64,000 bases of DNA, taken from contig JBAZOO010000016.1 of assembly GCA_041648735.1 (NCBI GenBank), positions 19,957-83,956 on the forward strand. The letters are read 5' to 3'. Position numbers and translations under genes: made by a program. The notes beneath the pieces were generated by a model. The model was not told the DNA's origin. It saw only the letters and a list, made by a program, of their open reading frames with translations, and made no database searches. Positions 53,412 through 63,999 of this stretch are shown here, one piece after another. The stretch's first letter is position 1. Every line of letters begins with the position of its first letter. Source of the stretch: JBAZOO01 sp041648735 (GTDB lineage Bacteria > Verrucomicrobiota > Lentisphaeria > Oligosphaerales > CAITYL01).

Positions 53412-54446
53412 TCAGCAGGGGCCGCCTGGCCCCGGCATCCCGGCGCGGAGCCAGGCCACCAGCCGCTCCAGCTCCGCCGCCGGCTCGGCCACCGGCCGGT
53501 AGCCGAAGTCGCGCCGGGCGGCGTCATGGCGGAACCAATGGTCCAAGGCAAGCTGGCTGGCGACAAAACGGGTCATGCAAGGCTCCCCCAGCGCCGGCAA
53601 CAGCCGGTGCAGCAGCTCTTCCACCGCGCCGGCGGCATAGGCGACGCGGAAGGGGACGGCGCGGGGCGGCAGCCGCAGCCCCAGCCGCCCGAGCAGGTCG
53701 CGGAGCCAGTCCCAGAGCCGGACCGGCTCGGCGTCGCCGATGAAATAGGCCTGCCCCGCCACCGCCGCGCCGGGGCGCAGCAGCGCCGCCGCGGCCTGGA
53801 GATGGGCGGCGGCGGCGTTTTCGACATGGGTCAAGTCGACCCGGTTCGTGCCGTCCCCGACCTGGCGGAGCCGCCCCCGGCGGGCGAGGTCAACCAGGCG
53901 CGGGACCAGGTGGGGGTCGCCGGCGCCCCAGATCAGGTGCGGCCGCAGCGCGCAGGTCCGCAGGTGGCCGCCGCCGGGGAGGCCGCGGCCGTTGGCGGCC
54001 AGCACCCGGCGTTCGGCTTCCGCCTTGGAGGCCGGATAGTCGGCCAAGTGGCGCGCCGGATAGGGGCTGGTCTCGTCGGCGCCCGCCACCGGCCCCCTCC
54101 CGAAGACGACGCTCGGCGAGCTGGTGAAGAGCAGGTGCGGCACATTTTCGCGGACACAGGCGTCGAGCAGGTTCTGCGTGCCGCCGACATTGACCTCCCA
54201 GAATTCGCCGGAGCGCCCCCAGACGCCCGCCTTCGCCGCCGTGTGGATGGCCAGGTCGCAGCCGCGGCAGGCGGCGGCCAGCGTCGCCGGCGCCCGCAGG
54301 TCGCCCAGGAACTCCGCGGCCCCTTGGGCGGCCAGTTGCGGGCAGGGGCGGCGCACCAGGATGCGCACCTGGTCGCCGCGGCGGAGCAGCCGCGCCACGA
54401 TCCGCCCCCCCAGGAACCCGCCGCCGCCTGTCACCAGAACCTGCAT
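53412..54446 (-). CDS. NAD(P)-dependent epimerase/dehydratase, 3-beta-HSD/OleD-like
   Basis: A 344-residue extended SDR protein. The motif VTGGGGFLGGRIVARLLRRG is followed by HTAAKAGVWGRSGEFWEVN, LLFTSSPSVVFGRG and YPASKAEAERRVLAANGR, giving the catalytic Tyr and Lys. ALRPHLIWGAGDPHLVPRLV, QAYFIGDAEPVRLWDWLRDL and PCMTRFVASQLALDHWF together match the 3-beta-hydroxysteroid dehydrogenase/OleD branch. OleD reduces 2-alkyl-3-oxoalkanoates in long-chain olefin synthesis, but oleA, oleB and oleC are not in the window. ATG 54446 has no strong ribosome site. It is 73 bases downstream of the ispE stop on the same strand. A related lipid reductase is equally possible. Confidence 0.75.
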   Translation of the reverse strand: MQVLVTGGGGFLGGRIVARLLRRGDQVRILVRRPCPQLAAQGAAEFLGDLRAPATLAAACRGCDLAIHTAAKAGVWGRSGEFWEVNVGGTQNLLDACVRENVPHLLFTSSPSVVFGRGPVAGADETSPYPARHLADYPASKAEAERRVLAANGRGLPGGGHLRTCALRPHLIWGAGDPHLVPRLVDLARRGRLRQVGDGTNRVDLTHVENAAAAHLQAAAALLRPGAAVAGQAYFIGDAEPVRLWDWLRDLLGRLGLRLPPRAVPFRVAYAAGAVEELLHRLLPALGEPCMTRFVASQLALDHWFRHDAARRDFGYRPVAEPAAELERLVAWLRAGMPGPGGPC

Positions 54447-54518
54447 GGCCCGCTTCCCACCCTTTCCGCCGCCGCCGGGGCGCGGCGCCAGGTACCATAA
54501 ATCGGAATTCCGGATCAA

Positions 54519-55394
54519 TCATCCGCCGGCCACGGCGTGGGCAATCCACAGCGGCAGGTCGAATTCGGCCCGGATGCGCTCCTCGACCGCCGGCAAGGCC
54601 GCGGCGTCCGGGGCCAGGCCGAACACGGTCGCGCCGCTGCCGCAGAGATGGGCCGCCGTGCAGCCGGCGGCCAGCAGGGCGTCCAGCAACATGCCGATCA
54701 GGGAGAACTTGGCCCGCGCGGGGTAATCGAAGGCGTTGTAGGCCAGGGCGGGGATGGCGGCGGCATCGCCGGCGGCCAGCGCCGCCCGCAGCGCGGCGCA
54801 ATCGGGCGCCGGCGGCCGCGGCGTCCGGTCCACCTGCCGGTAGGCCCAGGGCGTCGGGATGGGGAACCCCGGGTTGACCAACAACAGCGGCAGGCGGACC
54901 CTGCACGGCACCGGGGTGAGCCGCTCGCCGATCCCTTCGGCCAGGGAAGGCACGGGCTGGAGGAAGAACGGCACGTCGGCGCCCAGCTTCGCCGCCAGTT
55001 CCCGCAGGGCCGCCGCGGCGAGCGGCCGCGGGTGCAGCCGGTTCAGCAGAAGCAGGGCGGCGGCGGCGTCGCTGCTCCCGCCGCCCAAGCCCGCCGCCTG
55101 GGGGATCCGTTTTTCGAGGCGGAAACGCCAGGCGGGGGTGAGCCCGGCCGCCGCGGCAAAGGCTTCGGCGGCGCGCCAGACCAGGTTCCGGGCGTCGGCG
55201 GGCAGCTCCGGGTCGGAACAGGCCAGCTCCAGCCCCGGCGTGGGCAGCGGCGCCAGCGTCAGCCGGTCCGCCACGCCGGGCAGCGGCAGGAACAGCGTCC
55301 GGATCTCGTGGTACCCGTCGGGGCGCGCCCCCAGCACCTCCAGGTGGAGGTTGAGCTTGGCGGGGGCTTCGTGGGACAACAATTTGGAAGTCAT
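54519..55394 (-). CDS. ispE: 4-diphosphocytidyl-2-C-methyl-D-erythritol kinase
   Basis: A 291-residue GHMP kinase of the non-mevalonate isoprenoid pathway, acting in the cytoplasm. Visible landmarks are APAKLNLHLEVLGARPDGYH, the ATP loop PQAAGLGGGSSDAAAAL, NAFDYPARAKF and the closing CGSGATVFGLAPD. All three GHMP blocks are present and the length is normal. ATG 55394 is preceded only by a weak GGGAACGG. It is divergent from nadD with about 130 bases between. Confidence 0.95.
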   Translation of the reverse strand: MTSKLLSHEAPAKLNLHLEVLGARPDGYHEIRTLFLPLPGVADRLTLAPLPTPGLELACSDPELPADARNLVWRAAEAFAAAAGLTPAWRFRLEKRIPQAAGLGGGSSDAAAALLLLNRLHPRPLAAAALRELAAKLGADVPFFLQPVPSLAEGIGERLTPVPCRVRLPLLLVNPGFPIPTPWAYRQVDRTPRPPAPDCAALRAALAAGDAAAIPALAYNAFDYPARAKFSLIGMLLDALLAAGCTAAHLCGSGATVFGLAPDAAALPAVEERIRAEFDLPLWIAHAVAGG

Positions 55395-55525
55395 GCGCAC
55401 CGTTCCCGGCCGGCGGAGTTCCCAACAGCGGGCTGCTTGCCGCCCGATAGCATAACCGCCATTCGCTTGTGGCGCTATATTTGACGCCAGCTTTTTTCCC
55501 ATCCCACCCGACAGGTCCCCGCTTC

Positions 55526-56284
55526 ATGGCCAAGTACGCGATGCATCCCTGCGCCGTCCGCAACAACGATTCGGCCGTCCCCTACAAGCCGTACCTCCTT
55601 GACGAATCCAATCTCCCCCCCCGCCAGGGCCGGCCGCGCCTCGCCGTGTTCGGCGGCTCCTTCAACCCGGTCCACAACGGCCATCTCTTCCTCGCCGGCC
55701 ACCTCCTCCGCCGCCGGCTGGCCGACGAAGTGCTGTTCATCCCCTCCGGCACCCATCCGCTCAAGCCCAACGAGGCGCTGGCCCCGGCCGAACAGCGGCT
55801 GGCCATGCTCAAGGCGGCCCTTGACCCCTACCCATGCTTCAGCCACTCCGACATCGAGATCCAGTGCATCGGCCAGCCCTCCTACACGGTGGAAACCCTG
55901 GAGACGCTCAAGCTCGCCTATCCCGAGCACGAAGTGCTGTTCATGATGGGGATGGACTGCCTGGCCGAGCTCCACCTCTGGCACCGCGCCCAGGATCTGG
56001 TCGCGCAGAACCAGTTCATCGTCTATCCGCGCTCCGGCGTGGTCCAGCCCAAGCTCACGGAACTCAGCGACCATTTCGGCCCCAAGGGTGCCATCAAGCT
56101 GCTGGAGGCGGTGATCGAGGCCCCGCTGCTGCCCGCCTCCGCCTCGCAGATCCGCGGGTATGCCGCCGCCGGATCCTGCCTGGCCGGGCTCGTGCCGGCG
56201 GGCGTGGAACAGCACATCGCCCAACACCGCCTCTACGCGTCGCCGCCCCCGGCGCCCCCGGCCGCCGCCCCCGCCGGACCGTGA
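55526..56284 (+). CDS. nadD: Nicotinate-nucleotide adenylyltransferase
   Basis: A 252-residue NadD catalysing nicotinate mononucleotide plus ATP to deamido-NAD. The nucleotidyltransferase motif LAVFGGSFNPVHNGHLFLAG carries the HxGH site, SGTHPLKPNE and YPRSGVVQP follow, and the ISSTxxR signature appears as LPASASQIRGY. The N-terminus has about 45 residues before the fold, longer than most, and the C-terminus ends in an Ala/Pro run. ATG 55526 is used; one 57 bases upstream is possible. It is followed 38 bases later by rsfS, the common nadD-rsfS pairing. Confidence 0.94.
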   Translation: MAKYAMHPCAVRNNDSAVPYKPYLLDESNLPPRQGRPRLAVFGGSFNPVHNGHLFLAGHLLRRRLADEVLFIPSGTHPLKPNEALAPAEQRLAMLKAALDPYPCFSHSDIEIQCIGQPSYTVETLETLKLAYPEHEVLFMMGMDCLAELHLWHRAQDLVAQNQFIVYPRSGVVQPKLTELSDHFGPKGAIKLLEAVIEAPLLPASASQIRGYAAAGSCLAGLVPAGVEQHIAQHRLYASPPPAPPAAAPAGP

Positions 56285-56322
56285 CCCCGCCCCCCTCCCC
56301 CCGGCCCACAGGAACCCCACGC

Positions 56323-56727
56323 ATGGCAGAACCGAAGACGAAGACGAAAAAGCCGGCCCTGGACAGCCACGACACCGAGGCGGTGGCGCGCTTCTGCGCC
56401 GAGGTCTGCCACGACCACAAGGCCGAGGCGGTGATGGTCTTCGACGCCCGCAAGGCCGCCGCCACCTCGCTCGCCGACTATTACGTGGTCTGCACCGCCA
56501 CCTCCGACCCGCACCTGCGCGCCCTGAAGAACCACCTGGAAAAGGAGCTGGCGGCGGCGGGCGTGCCGCTGCTGTTCGTCTCGGGCACGCCGGAGAGCCG
56601 CTGGGTGGTGGTCAATTTCAGCGGCATCCTGGTCCATCTCTTCCACAGCGACCTCCGCCACTACTACAAGGTCGAGGAGCTGTGGGAGGAGCACCCCGTC
56701 ATCTACCGCAGCCCGGACTGCGCCTGA
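56323..56727 (+). CDS. rsfS: Ribosomal silencing factor RsfS
   Basis: A 134-residue protein binding L14 and blocking 50S-30S joining in starvation. After a charged N-terminus (MAEPKTKTKKPALDS) the conserved blocks are SLADYYVVCTATSDPHLRAL and SRWVVVNFSGILVHLFHSDL, then YYKVEELWEEHPVIYRS, closely matching the family. The AGGA ten bases before ATG 56323 and the nadD neighbour support it. Slightly longer than the E. coli protein (105). Confidence 0.93.
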   Translation: MAEPKTKTKKPALDSHDTEAVARFCAEVCHDHKAEAVMVFDARKAAATSLADYYVVCTATSDPHLRALKNHLEKELAAAGVPLLFVSGTPESRWVVVNFSGILVHLFHSDLRHYYKVEELWEEHPVIYRSPDCA

Positions 56728-56759
56728 CCCGCCCCCCCGCGGAAACCCAGACTCCGGAC

Positions 56760-56985
56760 CGTTTCCAGCCCACAAATCCGCACAAATTTCCACCAAGCAA
56801 AAATCCGGGCCATTTTCAACCGCCGCCAGTCGCTGATTCCCACAAACCCGATCTATTCATGAGAAGATTGACTTCGATCGGACTTCGTGGTGAATAATCC
56901 AGGCTGGATGATTGGGGCGGATTTGTGAAGATTTGTGGGGGGGGGATTTTGTGGGGAAAACAACTTGCAGGAGCCTTGCCCGGCC
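56760..56985. repeat. Inverted pair of GATTTGTG-type repeats before ettA
   Basis: CCCACAAATCCGCACAAAT at 56770-56788 reappears roughly inverted as GCGGATTTGTGAAGATTTGTGGGG at 56917-56940. A G9 run and a TGTGGGGAAAA word follow just before the ettA ribosome site. The stretch carries no gene; the arms could pair over the 130-base interval in RNA. AGGAG lies at 56969-56973. Confidence 0.5.
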
Positions 56986-58656
<1,671 letters not shown>

Positions 58657-58722
58657 CCCCGCCGGAAAACGTGGCCCTTTGACGCTTCCGGGCATACGCG
58701 TCAACTTTGAAACTGGCATCGC

Positions 58723-58780
58723 CTGAAGGCGGAACTCCGAACTCGGACGGCCCGGCCCGGGTTGGGAGTTCCCACTTCAG
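58723..58780. repeat. REP-like inverted repeat between ettA and the GHL10 gene
   Basis: CTGAAGGCGGAACTCC (58723-58738) and GGAGTTCCCACTTCAG (58765-58780) form 16-base arms with two mismatches around a GC-rich palindrome. A related arm, CTGAAGTGTGAACTCC, occurs at 43788. It could serve as the ettA terminator or be a mobile palindromic element. Confidence 0.55.
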
Positions 58781-58884
58781 CGAAGGCTGTTCAACCGCTG
58801 GCCGTCGAGTTTTGGCCCTCGCCCTTGAAAGCCAAGGCCGGGGGCGGGCTATGTTATGCGAAACTTTTCCCGGGGCCAACCGCC

Positions 58885-61308
58885 GTGTCCTTTTCCATCC
58901 GCCGCTTCCTGTCGCTGGCGCTGCCGCCGCTGCTGCTCTTCCTGGCCTCCTGCGGCGCGCCGCCGACGCCGCCGCCGACGCCGCCCGGCGCACTCCCGGG
59001 AATGGCGGGGCCGGGCGCCGCGGCCGAGGCGGCGCATCCGCTGCCATTGCCCGCGGGGCGGCCGTTGCGGAGTCCGCAGCCCTGGGCCAGCCGCGGCGCC
59101 GCCCCGGCCCCCGTCCCGCAACGGACGGCGGCGGGTGCCGGCTGGCGTTTCACCTGTCCCTTCGGCCGGGGCGGCGGCCGCGCCGTCTGGGACCTGCCGC
59201 TGGCCGAGGACCTGCGCCGCGGCGCCGCCCTGATCTTCCGCTTCCGCGGACGCGACACCGCCGCCGTCAACCGCTTCTTCGTCTATTTCAAGAGCGGCAA
59301 TGGCTGGTACGGCACCAGCTTCGCCCCGGCCGGGCATGGCGGCTGGGAGACGGTCGTGCTGTGGAAGCATGCGAGCTTCATCGAGGGCGAACCCGCCGGC
59401 TGGGGGCGGATCGAAGCCCTGCGCATCTCCGCCACCCCCGCGGCGGCGCGGGACGTGACCTTCGAAGTCGCCGACCCGCGGATCGTGGACGGCCAGCCCG
59501 GGGCGGCGATCCTGCGCAACAGCGGCGCCCCCGTCCGCGCCGGCAGCAGCGAAGCCCGGAGCCTGGCCGACTTCCCCGCCCGCCTGGGCGACGCCCTCGT
59601 CCGCGCCGGAATCTGGCCGCTGCTGCTGGAAGACCAGGACTTGGCGGACGGCTTCCTCGCCCGCGCCGGCGTGCGCACCGTGCTGCTGCCCTACACGATC
59701 AGCCTGCCGCCGGCGGCGGAACAGGCGCTGAAGGCACATCTGGCCCGCGGCGGCCGGCTTGGCGGCTTCTTCAAGCCGCCCGCCTTCGCCGCCGCCGCGC
59801 TGGAGTTCACGCCGGGACGCTATGTCAGCGCCACGGCAGTCCCCGACGGCTTCGCCGGCCTGCGGCTGCGCTCCGGCCAGCTTCCCGGCGCCCCGGTTGA
59901 AGTCGGCCAGGCCTCCTGGCTGATCCAGGATCAGCGGCCCGCCAGCGGCCGCGGCCGCGTGCTCGCCACCTGGCAAAACGGCCGCGGCGGCGACACCGGT
60001 TTTCCGGCCATCATCTTGCATCCCAAAGGGTTCTGGATGTCGCACGTCTATCTTGACAACGACCGCGCCGCCGGCAGCCGGCTGCTCCTCGCCCTCCTCG
60101 CCCAGGGGGAACCGGAGCTGTGGGCCGCCGCCGCCCGCGACGCCTTGCTCCGGCTGGACACCGCCCCTCTCCCCGCCGCCGGCCGCGAGCTGCGCCGCCG
60201 CGCGGAAACCGCCTTCCAGAGGCGCGACTACCCCGCCGCCCTCGCCCTCGCCGACCAGTGCCGGAGCCGGCTCCAGGAGGCACGCCTCGCCGCCCTGCCC
60301 GCCGCCAAGGGCGAACGCCGCGGCGCCTGGTGCCACCGCCCCTACGGCATCGCCGGCTGGAGCTGGGAGGAGACGGTGGCGAACCTGAAGCGCTGCGGCT
60401 TCGACCGCCTCTACGCCAACCTCGCCTGGCCCGCCGCCGCCAGCTATCCGAGCCACGTCCTGCCCGCCGCGCCGGAGGTGCGCACCAAGGGCGACCTGCT
60501 GGCCCAGGCCGCCGCCGCCTGCCGCAAGCATGACGTCGAACTCCACGTCTGGATCTCCTGCCTGAACCTAGGGGAAAGTGTGACCCCCGCCCAACTCGCG
60601 GCGCTGCAACGGGCCGGCCGGCTGCAAGTCCGGCGCGACGGCTCGGTCAATCCGCGCTGGCTCTGCCCGACCCAGGCGGCCAACCGCCGGCTCATCGTCG
60701 CCGCCGCCCAGGAACTGGCCGAGCGGGGCGGCATCGCCGGCATCCACCTGGACTTCATCCGCTACCCCGACGGCGACCATTGCTTCTGCCCGGCCTGCCG
60801 CCAGGCGTTCGAACGCATGACGGGGCGCCGGACGCGGAGCTGGCCACCCGCCGCCAACGACCCCGCCTGGAGCGAGTTCCGCCGCCGGCAGATCGGCAGC
60901 CTGGTCGCGGAAATCCACGCCGCCGTGCGCCGGGAGGACAAGCGGCTCGCCCTTTCCGCCGCCGTCTTCGACCACCCCCAGAACGCCCGCGCCGCCCTCG
61001 GCCAGGACTGGGCCGACTGGTGCCGCCAAGGCTGGCTGGACTGGGTCTGCCCGATGAACTACACCGCCAACCCCCGCCACTTCGCCGAGATGGTGCGCCG
61101 CCAGCAGGCGGCAATCGCCGGCTCGAAGGCGCACGTCTACCCCGGCATCGGCGTCCGTGCCCTGCGGCTGAGCCCGCTCCAGGCCGCGGAGCAGATCCTG
61201 GTCACCCGCGAACTCCGCACCGGTGGCTTCACCATCTTCGAGTACAATGCCGACGAAGCCCGGAGCGTCTTCCCCGAACTCGCCAAGGGGCTGACCCGGC
61301 CGCCGTGA
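58885..61308 (+). CDS. Lipoprotein of the GHL10 (glycosyl hydrolase-like 10) family
   Basis: A protein of 807 residues from GTG 58885. The signal sequence MSFSIRRFLSLALPPLLLFL precedes the lipobox ASC and a Pro-rich linker. The middle part (residues about 60-480) contains a beta-rich region (AALIFRFRGRDTAAVNRFF) and a flavodoxin-like region. The C-terminal TIM barrel has HRPYGIAGWSWEETVANLKR, HVWISCLNLGES, GIHLDFIRYPDGDHCFCPAC and DWVCPMNYTANPRHFAEMV. DFIRYP is the signature of GHL10/DUF187 hydrolase-like proteins (YngK group). The substrate is presumably a polysaccharide or peptidoglycan. The GTG start is uncertain; an in-frame ATG at 58762 would add a non-signal leader. Confidence 0.78.
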   Translation: MSFSIRRFLSLALPPLLLFLASCGAPPTPPPTPPGALPGMAGPGAAAEAAHPLPLPAGRPLRSPQPWASRGAAPAPVPQRTAAGAGWRFTCPFGRGGGRAVWDLPLAEDLRRGAALIFRFRGRDTAAVNRFFVYFKSGNGWYGTSFAPAGHGGWETVVLWKHASFIEGEPAGWGRIEALRISATPAAARDVTFEVADPRIVDGQPGAAILRNSGAPVRAGSSEARSLADFPARLGDALVRAGIWPLLLEDQDLADGFLARAGVRTVLLPYTISLPPAAEQALKAHLARGGRLGGFFKPPAFAAAALEFTPGRYVSATAVPDGFAGLRLRSGQLPGAPVEVGQASWLIQDQRPASGRGRVLATWQNGRGGDTGFPAIILHPKGFWMSHVYLDNDRAAGSRLLLALLAQGEPELWAAAARDALLRLDTAPLPAAGRELRRRAETAFQRRDYPAALALADQCRSRLQEARLAALPAAKGERRGAWCHRPYGIAGWSWEETVANLKRCGFDRLYANLAWPAAASYPSHVLPAAPEVRTKGDLLAQAAAACRKHDVELHVWISCLNLGESVTPAQLAALQRAGRLQVRRDGSVNPRWLCPTQAANRRLIVAAAQELAERGGIAGIHLDFIRYPDGDHCFCPACRQAFERMTGRRTRSWPPAANDPAWSEFRRRQIGSLVAEIHAAVRREDKRLALSAAVFDHPQNARAALGQDWADWCRQGWLDWVCPMNYTANPRHFAEMVRRQQAAIAGSKAHVYPGIGVRALRLSPLQAAEQILVTRELRTGGFTIFEYNADEARSVFPELAKGLTRPP

Positions 61309-61367
61309 GTCGCCGCCCGCCTCCGCCCAGCCCCTCCCCCACTTTTTTGCACCGAAAGCATCGCCCC

Positions 61368-62765
61368 ATGCCCCCGCCGCCACCTCCAGACCTCTCCATC
61401 CCCAAAATGCTCGCCCAGACCAAGGCGGTGGCCGAGACGCTGACGCTGCTGCTCTGGCAGGTGCTGGTCAACCGCAAGCCGGCCGACCGCGTGCTGGCGG
61501 CGCACCTGCGCGACCACCGCGAGTTCGGCAGCCGCGACCGCCGCCTGATCAGCGAACTGGCCTACGGCGTCTTCCGCTGGTATGGCTGGCTGGCGCCCCT
61601 GGTGCCGCTGCGCACCGCCACCCTGCTCGAAACCGCCACCGCCGCGCCCGGCGCCAACCGCCGCGACGCCGCGATGCCCGAAAACCCCATCGGCCGGCCC
61701 GAGGCCTGGATCCCCCTCCTCCTCACCGTCCTGGAGCTGGAACGGCTCGACGCCCCCGCGATCCGCGATTTCTGGCGCGACTGCTGCAAGCTCCGGCGCG
61801 ACGCCATCGCCAGCTTGGCCACCCTCCCGCCGCGCGAACGGGCCGAGCACTACCTCCTCGCCTTCGAGCGCCCGCGCAAGCTCACCCCCGAGATGCTCCT
61901 GCCCGAATGGGCCAGATCCGCCATCCCGGAAACGGAACGCCCACGCTTCACCGACTGGCTCCAAACCCGCCCCCCCCTCTGGCTCCGCCTCCAGCGCGGC
62001 GAGCCCGACGCCGTGCTCGCCGAACTGGCCGAGGCCGGCCTGCGCCCGCGCCGCTCCGAACGCCTCGCCGGCGCCGTCAGCATCCACAACCCCCGGGTCA
62101 ACCTCTACCTGCTCCCGGCCTACCGCGAAGGGCGCGTCGAAATCCAGGACCTCGCCTCCCAGGCCGTCGGCGCCGTCTGCGCCCCCAGCCCCGGCCAGCG
62201 CTGGTGGGACGCCTGCGCCGGCGCCGGCGGCAAGAGCCTGCTCCTCGCCCAGCTCATGCAGGGGCGGGGCACCGTCGTCGCCAGCGACGTCCGCGCCGAG
62301 AAGCTCGACGACCTCCGCAAGCGCGCCCGCCGGAGCGGCTTCTCCAACATCACCCCCCGGGTCTGGGACGGCAAGCCGCTGGCCGCGAAAAAGGCGACCT
62401 GCGACGGCGTGCTGGCCGACGCCCCCTGCACCTGCTCCGGCACCTGGCGCCGCAACCCCGCCGCCCGTTGGAGCACCGCCCCCGACGAGGCCGCGGCCTT
62501 CCCCGCGCGGCAACTGGAAATCCTGGCGGCCGCGGCCACCGCGGTCAAGCCGGGCGGCGTCCTGGTCTACGCGACCTGTTCCGTCTTCACCGCGGAGAAC
62601 GAGGGGGTGGTCGCCGCCTTCCTCGCCGCGCGGCCCGAGTTCCGCCTGGAGCCCGTCCCGCATCCGCTCACCGGCCAGCCGACCGACGGCCAGGCCATGC
62701 TTTGGCCGTGGCAGGGCGACTGCGACGCGCTGTTCGCCGCCCGCTTCCGCCGCCAGGGCGGCTGA
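61368..62765 (+). CDS. RsmB/NOL1/NOP2/Sun-type RNA (cytosine-5) methyltransferase
   Basis: A 465-residue protein. The N-terminal NusB-like helical half (LLWQVLVNRKPADRVLAAHL, FGSRDRRLISELAYGVFRWY) is followed by the methyltransferase half. SAM motif I is WWDACAGAGGKSLLLAQLM. The two catalytic cysteines lie in ADAPCTCSGTWRRNP and VLVYATCSVFTAENEGVVAA. It methylates a cytosine in 16S rRNA in the RsmB/RsmF manner. The N-terminal NusB fusion favours RsmB (C967), but this is not proved. The ATG is 59 bases after the GHL10 stop on the same strand. Confidence 0.88.
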   Translation: MPPPPPPDLSIPKMLAQTKAVAETLTLLLWQVLVNRKPADRVLAAHLRDHREFGSRDRRLISELAYGVFRWYGWLAPLVPLRTATLLETATAAPGANRRDAAMPENPIGRPEAWIPLLLTVLELERLDAPAIRDFWRDCCKLRRDAIASLATLPPRERAEHYLLAFERPRKLTPEMLLPEWARSAIPETERPRFTDWLQTRPPLWLRLQRGEPDAVLAELAEAGLRPRRSERLAGAVSIHNPRVNLYLLPAYREGRVEIQDLASQAVGAVCAPSPGQRWWDACAGAGGKSLLLAQLMQGRGTVVASDVRAEKLDDLRKRARRSGFSNITPRVWDGKPLAAKKATCDGVLADAPCTCSGTWRRNPAARWSTAPDEAAAFPARQLEILAAAATAVKPGGVLVYATCSVFTAENEGVVAAFLAARPEFRLEPVPHPLTGQPTDGQAMLWPWQGDCDALFAARFRRQGG

Positions 62766-62792
62766 CGCGGACGCGGGCGCCGCGGGGTGCCG

Positions 62793-63830
62793 TCACTCGC
62801 CGCGGGAGGTGCGCCGCGCCCGGCTGGCGTCGAGCGATTCGAGCAAGGCGGCGAGGAGATAGCTGGGGCAGGGGCCGCTTTCCCACGCCTCGATGATCGG
62901 CGTGCCGCAGAGGATCAGCCGCCCGCCGCTGGGCCAGGCGAACTCGGCCCAGGGCCAGCCGTCGGCTGCCGGCGGGCTGCGGAGTTCGCAGACCGGCGGC
63001 GCCCCCTCTTCCTGGCAGGCAATGCGGACGGAGACGGAGATGGGACGGATGCCACCGGCCCAGAGGCCGCTGTCGAGCCGGCGGTCCAGCTCCCGGATGA
63101 AGTCAATCTGGCGAAAGGTCAGGCGGGCGGGCCGGCTGAACTCGTTGCCGGTGGCGTCGGGCAAGGGAAAACTGCCGGCGCCAGGCGTGAGCCAAAGGAT
63201 GACGCACCCCTTCATCGCCGCCTGGCGCAGGGCGGGATAAAGCTGGGGGAGATCCTCCGGGGAGCTGCCGGCGCCGACCACGATCACGCTGGCGACGTAT
63301 TCCGCGAGCCCCGCCACCAGCCCTTTGTGCTCGCGGTAAGGGATGCCCGCCTTGTCGAAGCGCTGGCCGGTGGCGCCGTCGGGGTCGTAGAGGACTAGCC
63401 GCAGGCCGCGCAGCCAGTCGTCCCGTCCCCGGAACGGGTCAGGGGCGAAAGCGTTGATGACGCGGGTGGCGGTGGCGCGTTCGACATTGCCTTCGTCGAA
63501 CAGCCGGACGGTCAGCGCCAGCGGCACGGCGCCCGGCCCGCGCACCGCCGGCAGGTCGGCCGTGAACCGCAAGGTCCGGGTCATGGTGGGCATCAGGCCG
63601 AGGGGCCACTCGGATCCCGAGGCCAGCAGCTCCCCCTCCCGGCGCAGCTCCCACTCCAGACGCACCGTCATCGCCTCCGGCGTCCCGGCGGCCAGGGTGA
63701 ACTCGGTGGCGCGGCCGGCGAACCAGGCGTTCCAGGGCTCGCCCCAAGCCAGGGTTGGATTCTGGGCGGCGGCGGTGGCCGCCCCCGCGAGCCAGAGGCC
63801 GGCGGCCAAAACGAGCAGGTGGAAACGCAT
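62793..63830 (-). CDS. Exported protein of unknown function
   Basis: A 345-residue protein. The signal peptide is MRFHLLVLAAGLWLAGAATA followed by AAQ. The N-terminal 130 residues are beta-rich (AMTVRLEWELRREGELLAS, TRTLRFTADL), and the C-terminal half alternates strands and helices like a GATase-type or flavodoxin-like domain (YVASVIVVGAGSSPEDLPQL, AAMKGCVILWLTPGAGSFPL, GRLILCGTPIIEAW). No family is recognised. ATG 63830 is preferred because it opens the signal peptide. Convergent with the methyltransferase gene (27-base gap). Confidence 0.55.
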   Translation of the reverse strand: MRFHLLVLAAGLWLAGAATAAAQNPTLAWGEPWNAWFAGRATEFTLAAGTPEAMTVRLEWELRREGELLASGSEWPLGLMPTMTRTLRFTADLPAVRGPGAVPLALTVRLFDEGNVERATATRVINAFAPDPFRGRDDWLRGLRLVLYDPDGATGQRFDKAGIPYREHKGLVAGLAEYVASVIVVGAGSSPEDLPQLYPALRQAAMKGCVILWLTPGAGSFPLPDATGNEFSRPARLTFRQIDFIRELDRRLDSGLWAGGIRPISVSVRIACQEEGAPPVCELRSPPAADGWPWAEFAWPSGGRLILCGTPIIEAWESGPCPSYLLAALLESLDASRARRTSRGE

Positions 63831-63915
63831 GGGGGCCCTCACAGGAAGCGGTTCAGGTTTGCGCCACTGGAGTCTGGGGCCAATGTATTGGCCCAAGCCT
63901 GGACATTGGCAAAAC

Positions 63916-63999
63916 TCAAGCGGCGACGGCTGGGGCTCCGCCTGGCTCCCGTCGCCTCTGGCCGATGCCATGGCGAAGGAGTCGCACGAGGTCGCGGGC
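63916..63999 (-). CDS. Possible C-terminal end of a gene extending beyond the window
   Basis: One minus-strand frame reads ARDLVRLLRHGIGQRRREPG and stops at 63916, with codon bias like its surroundings. It would be the end of a gene lying upstream of the exported protein. Too short to identify. Confidence 0.25.
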   Translation of the reverse strand, partial: ARDLVRLLRHGIGQRRREPGGAPAVAA

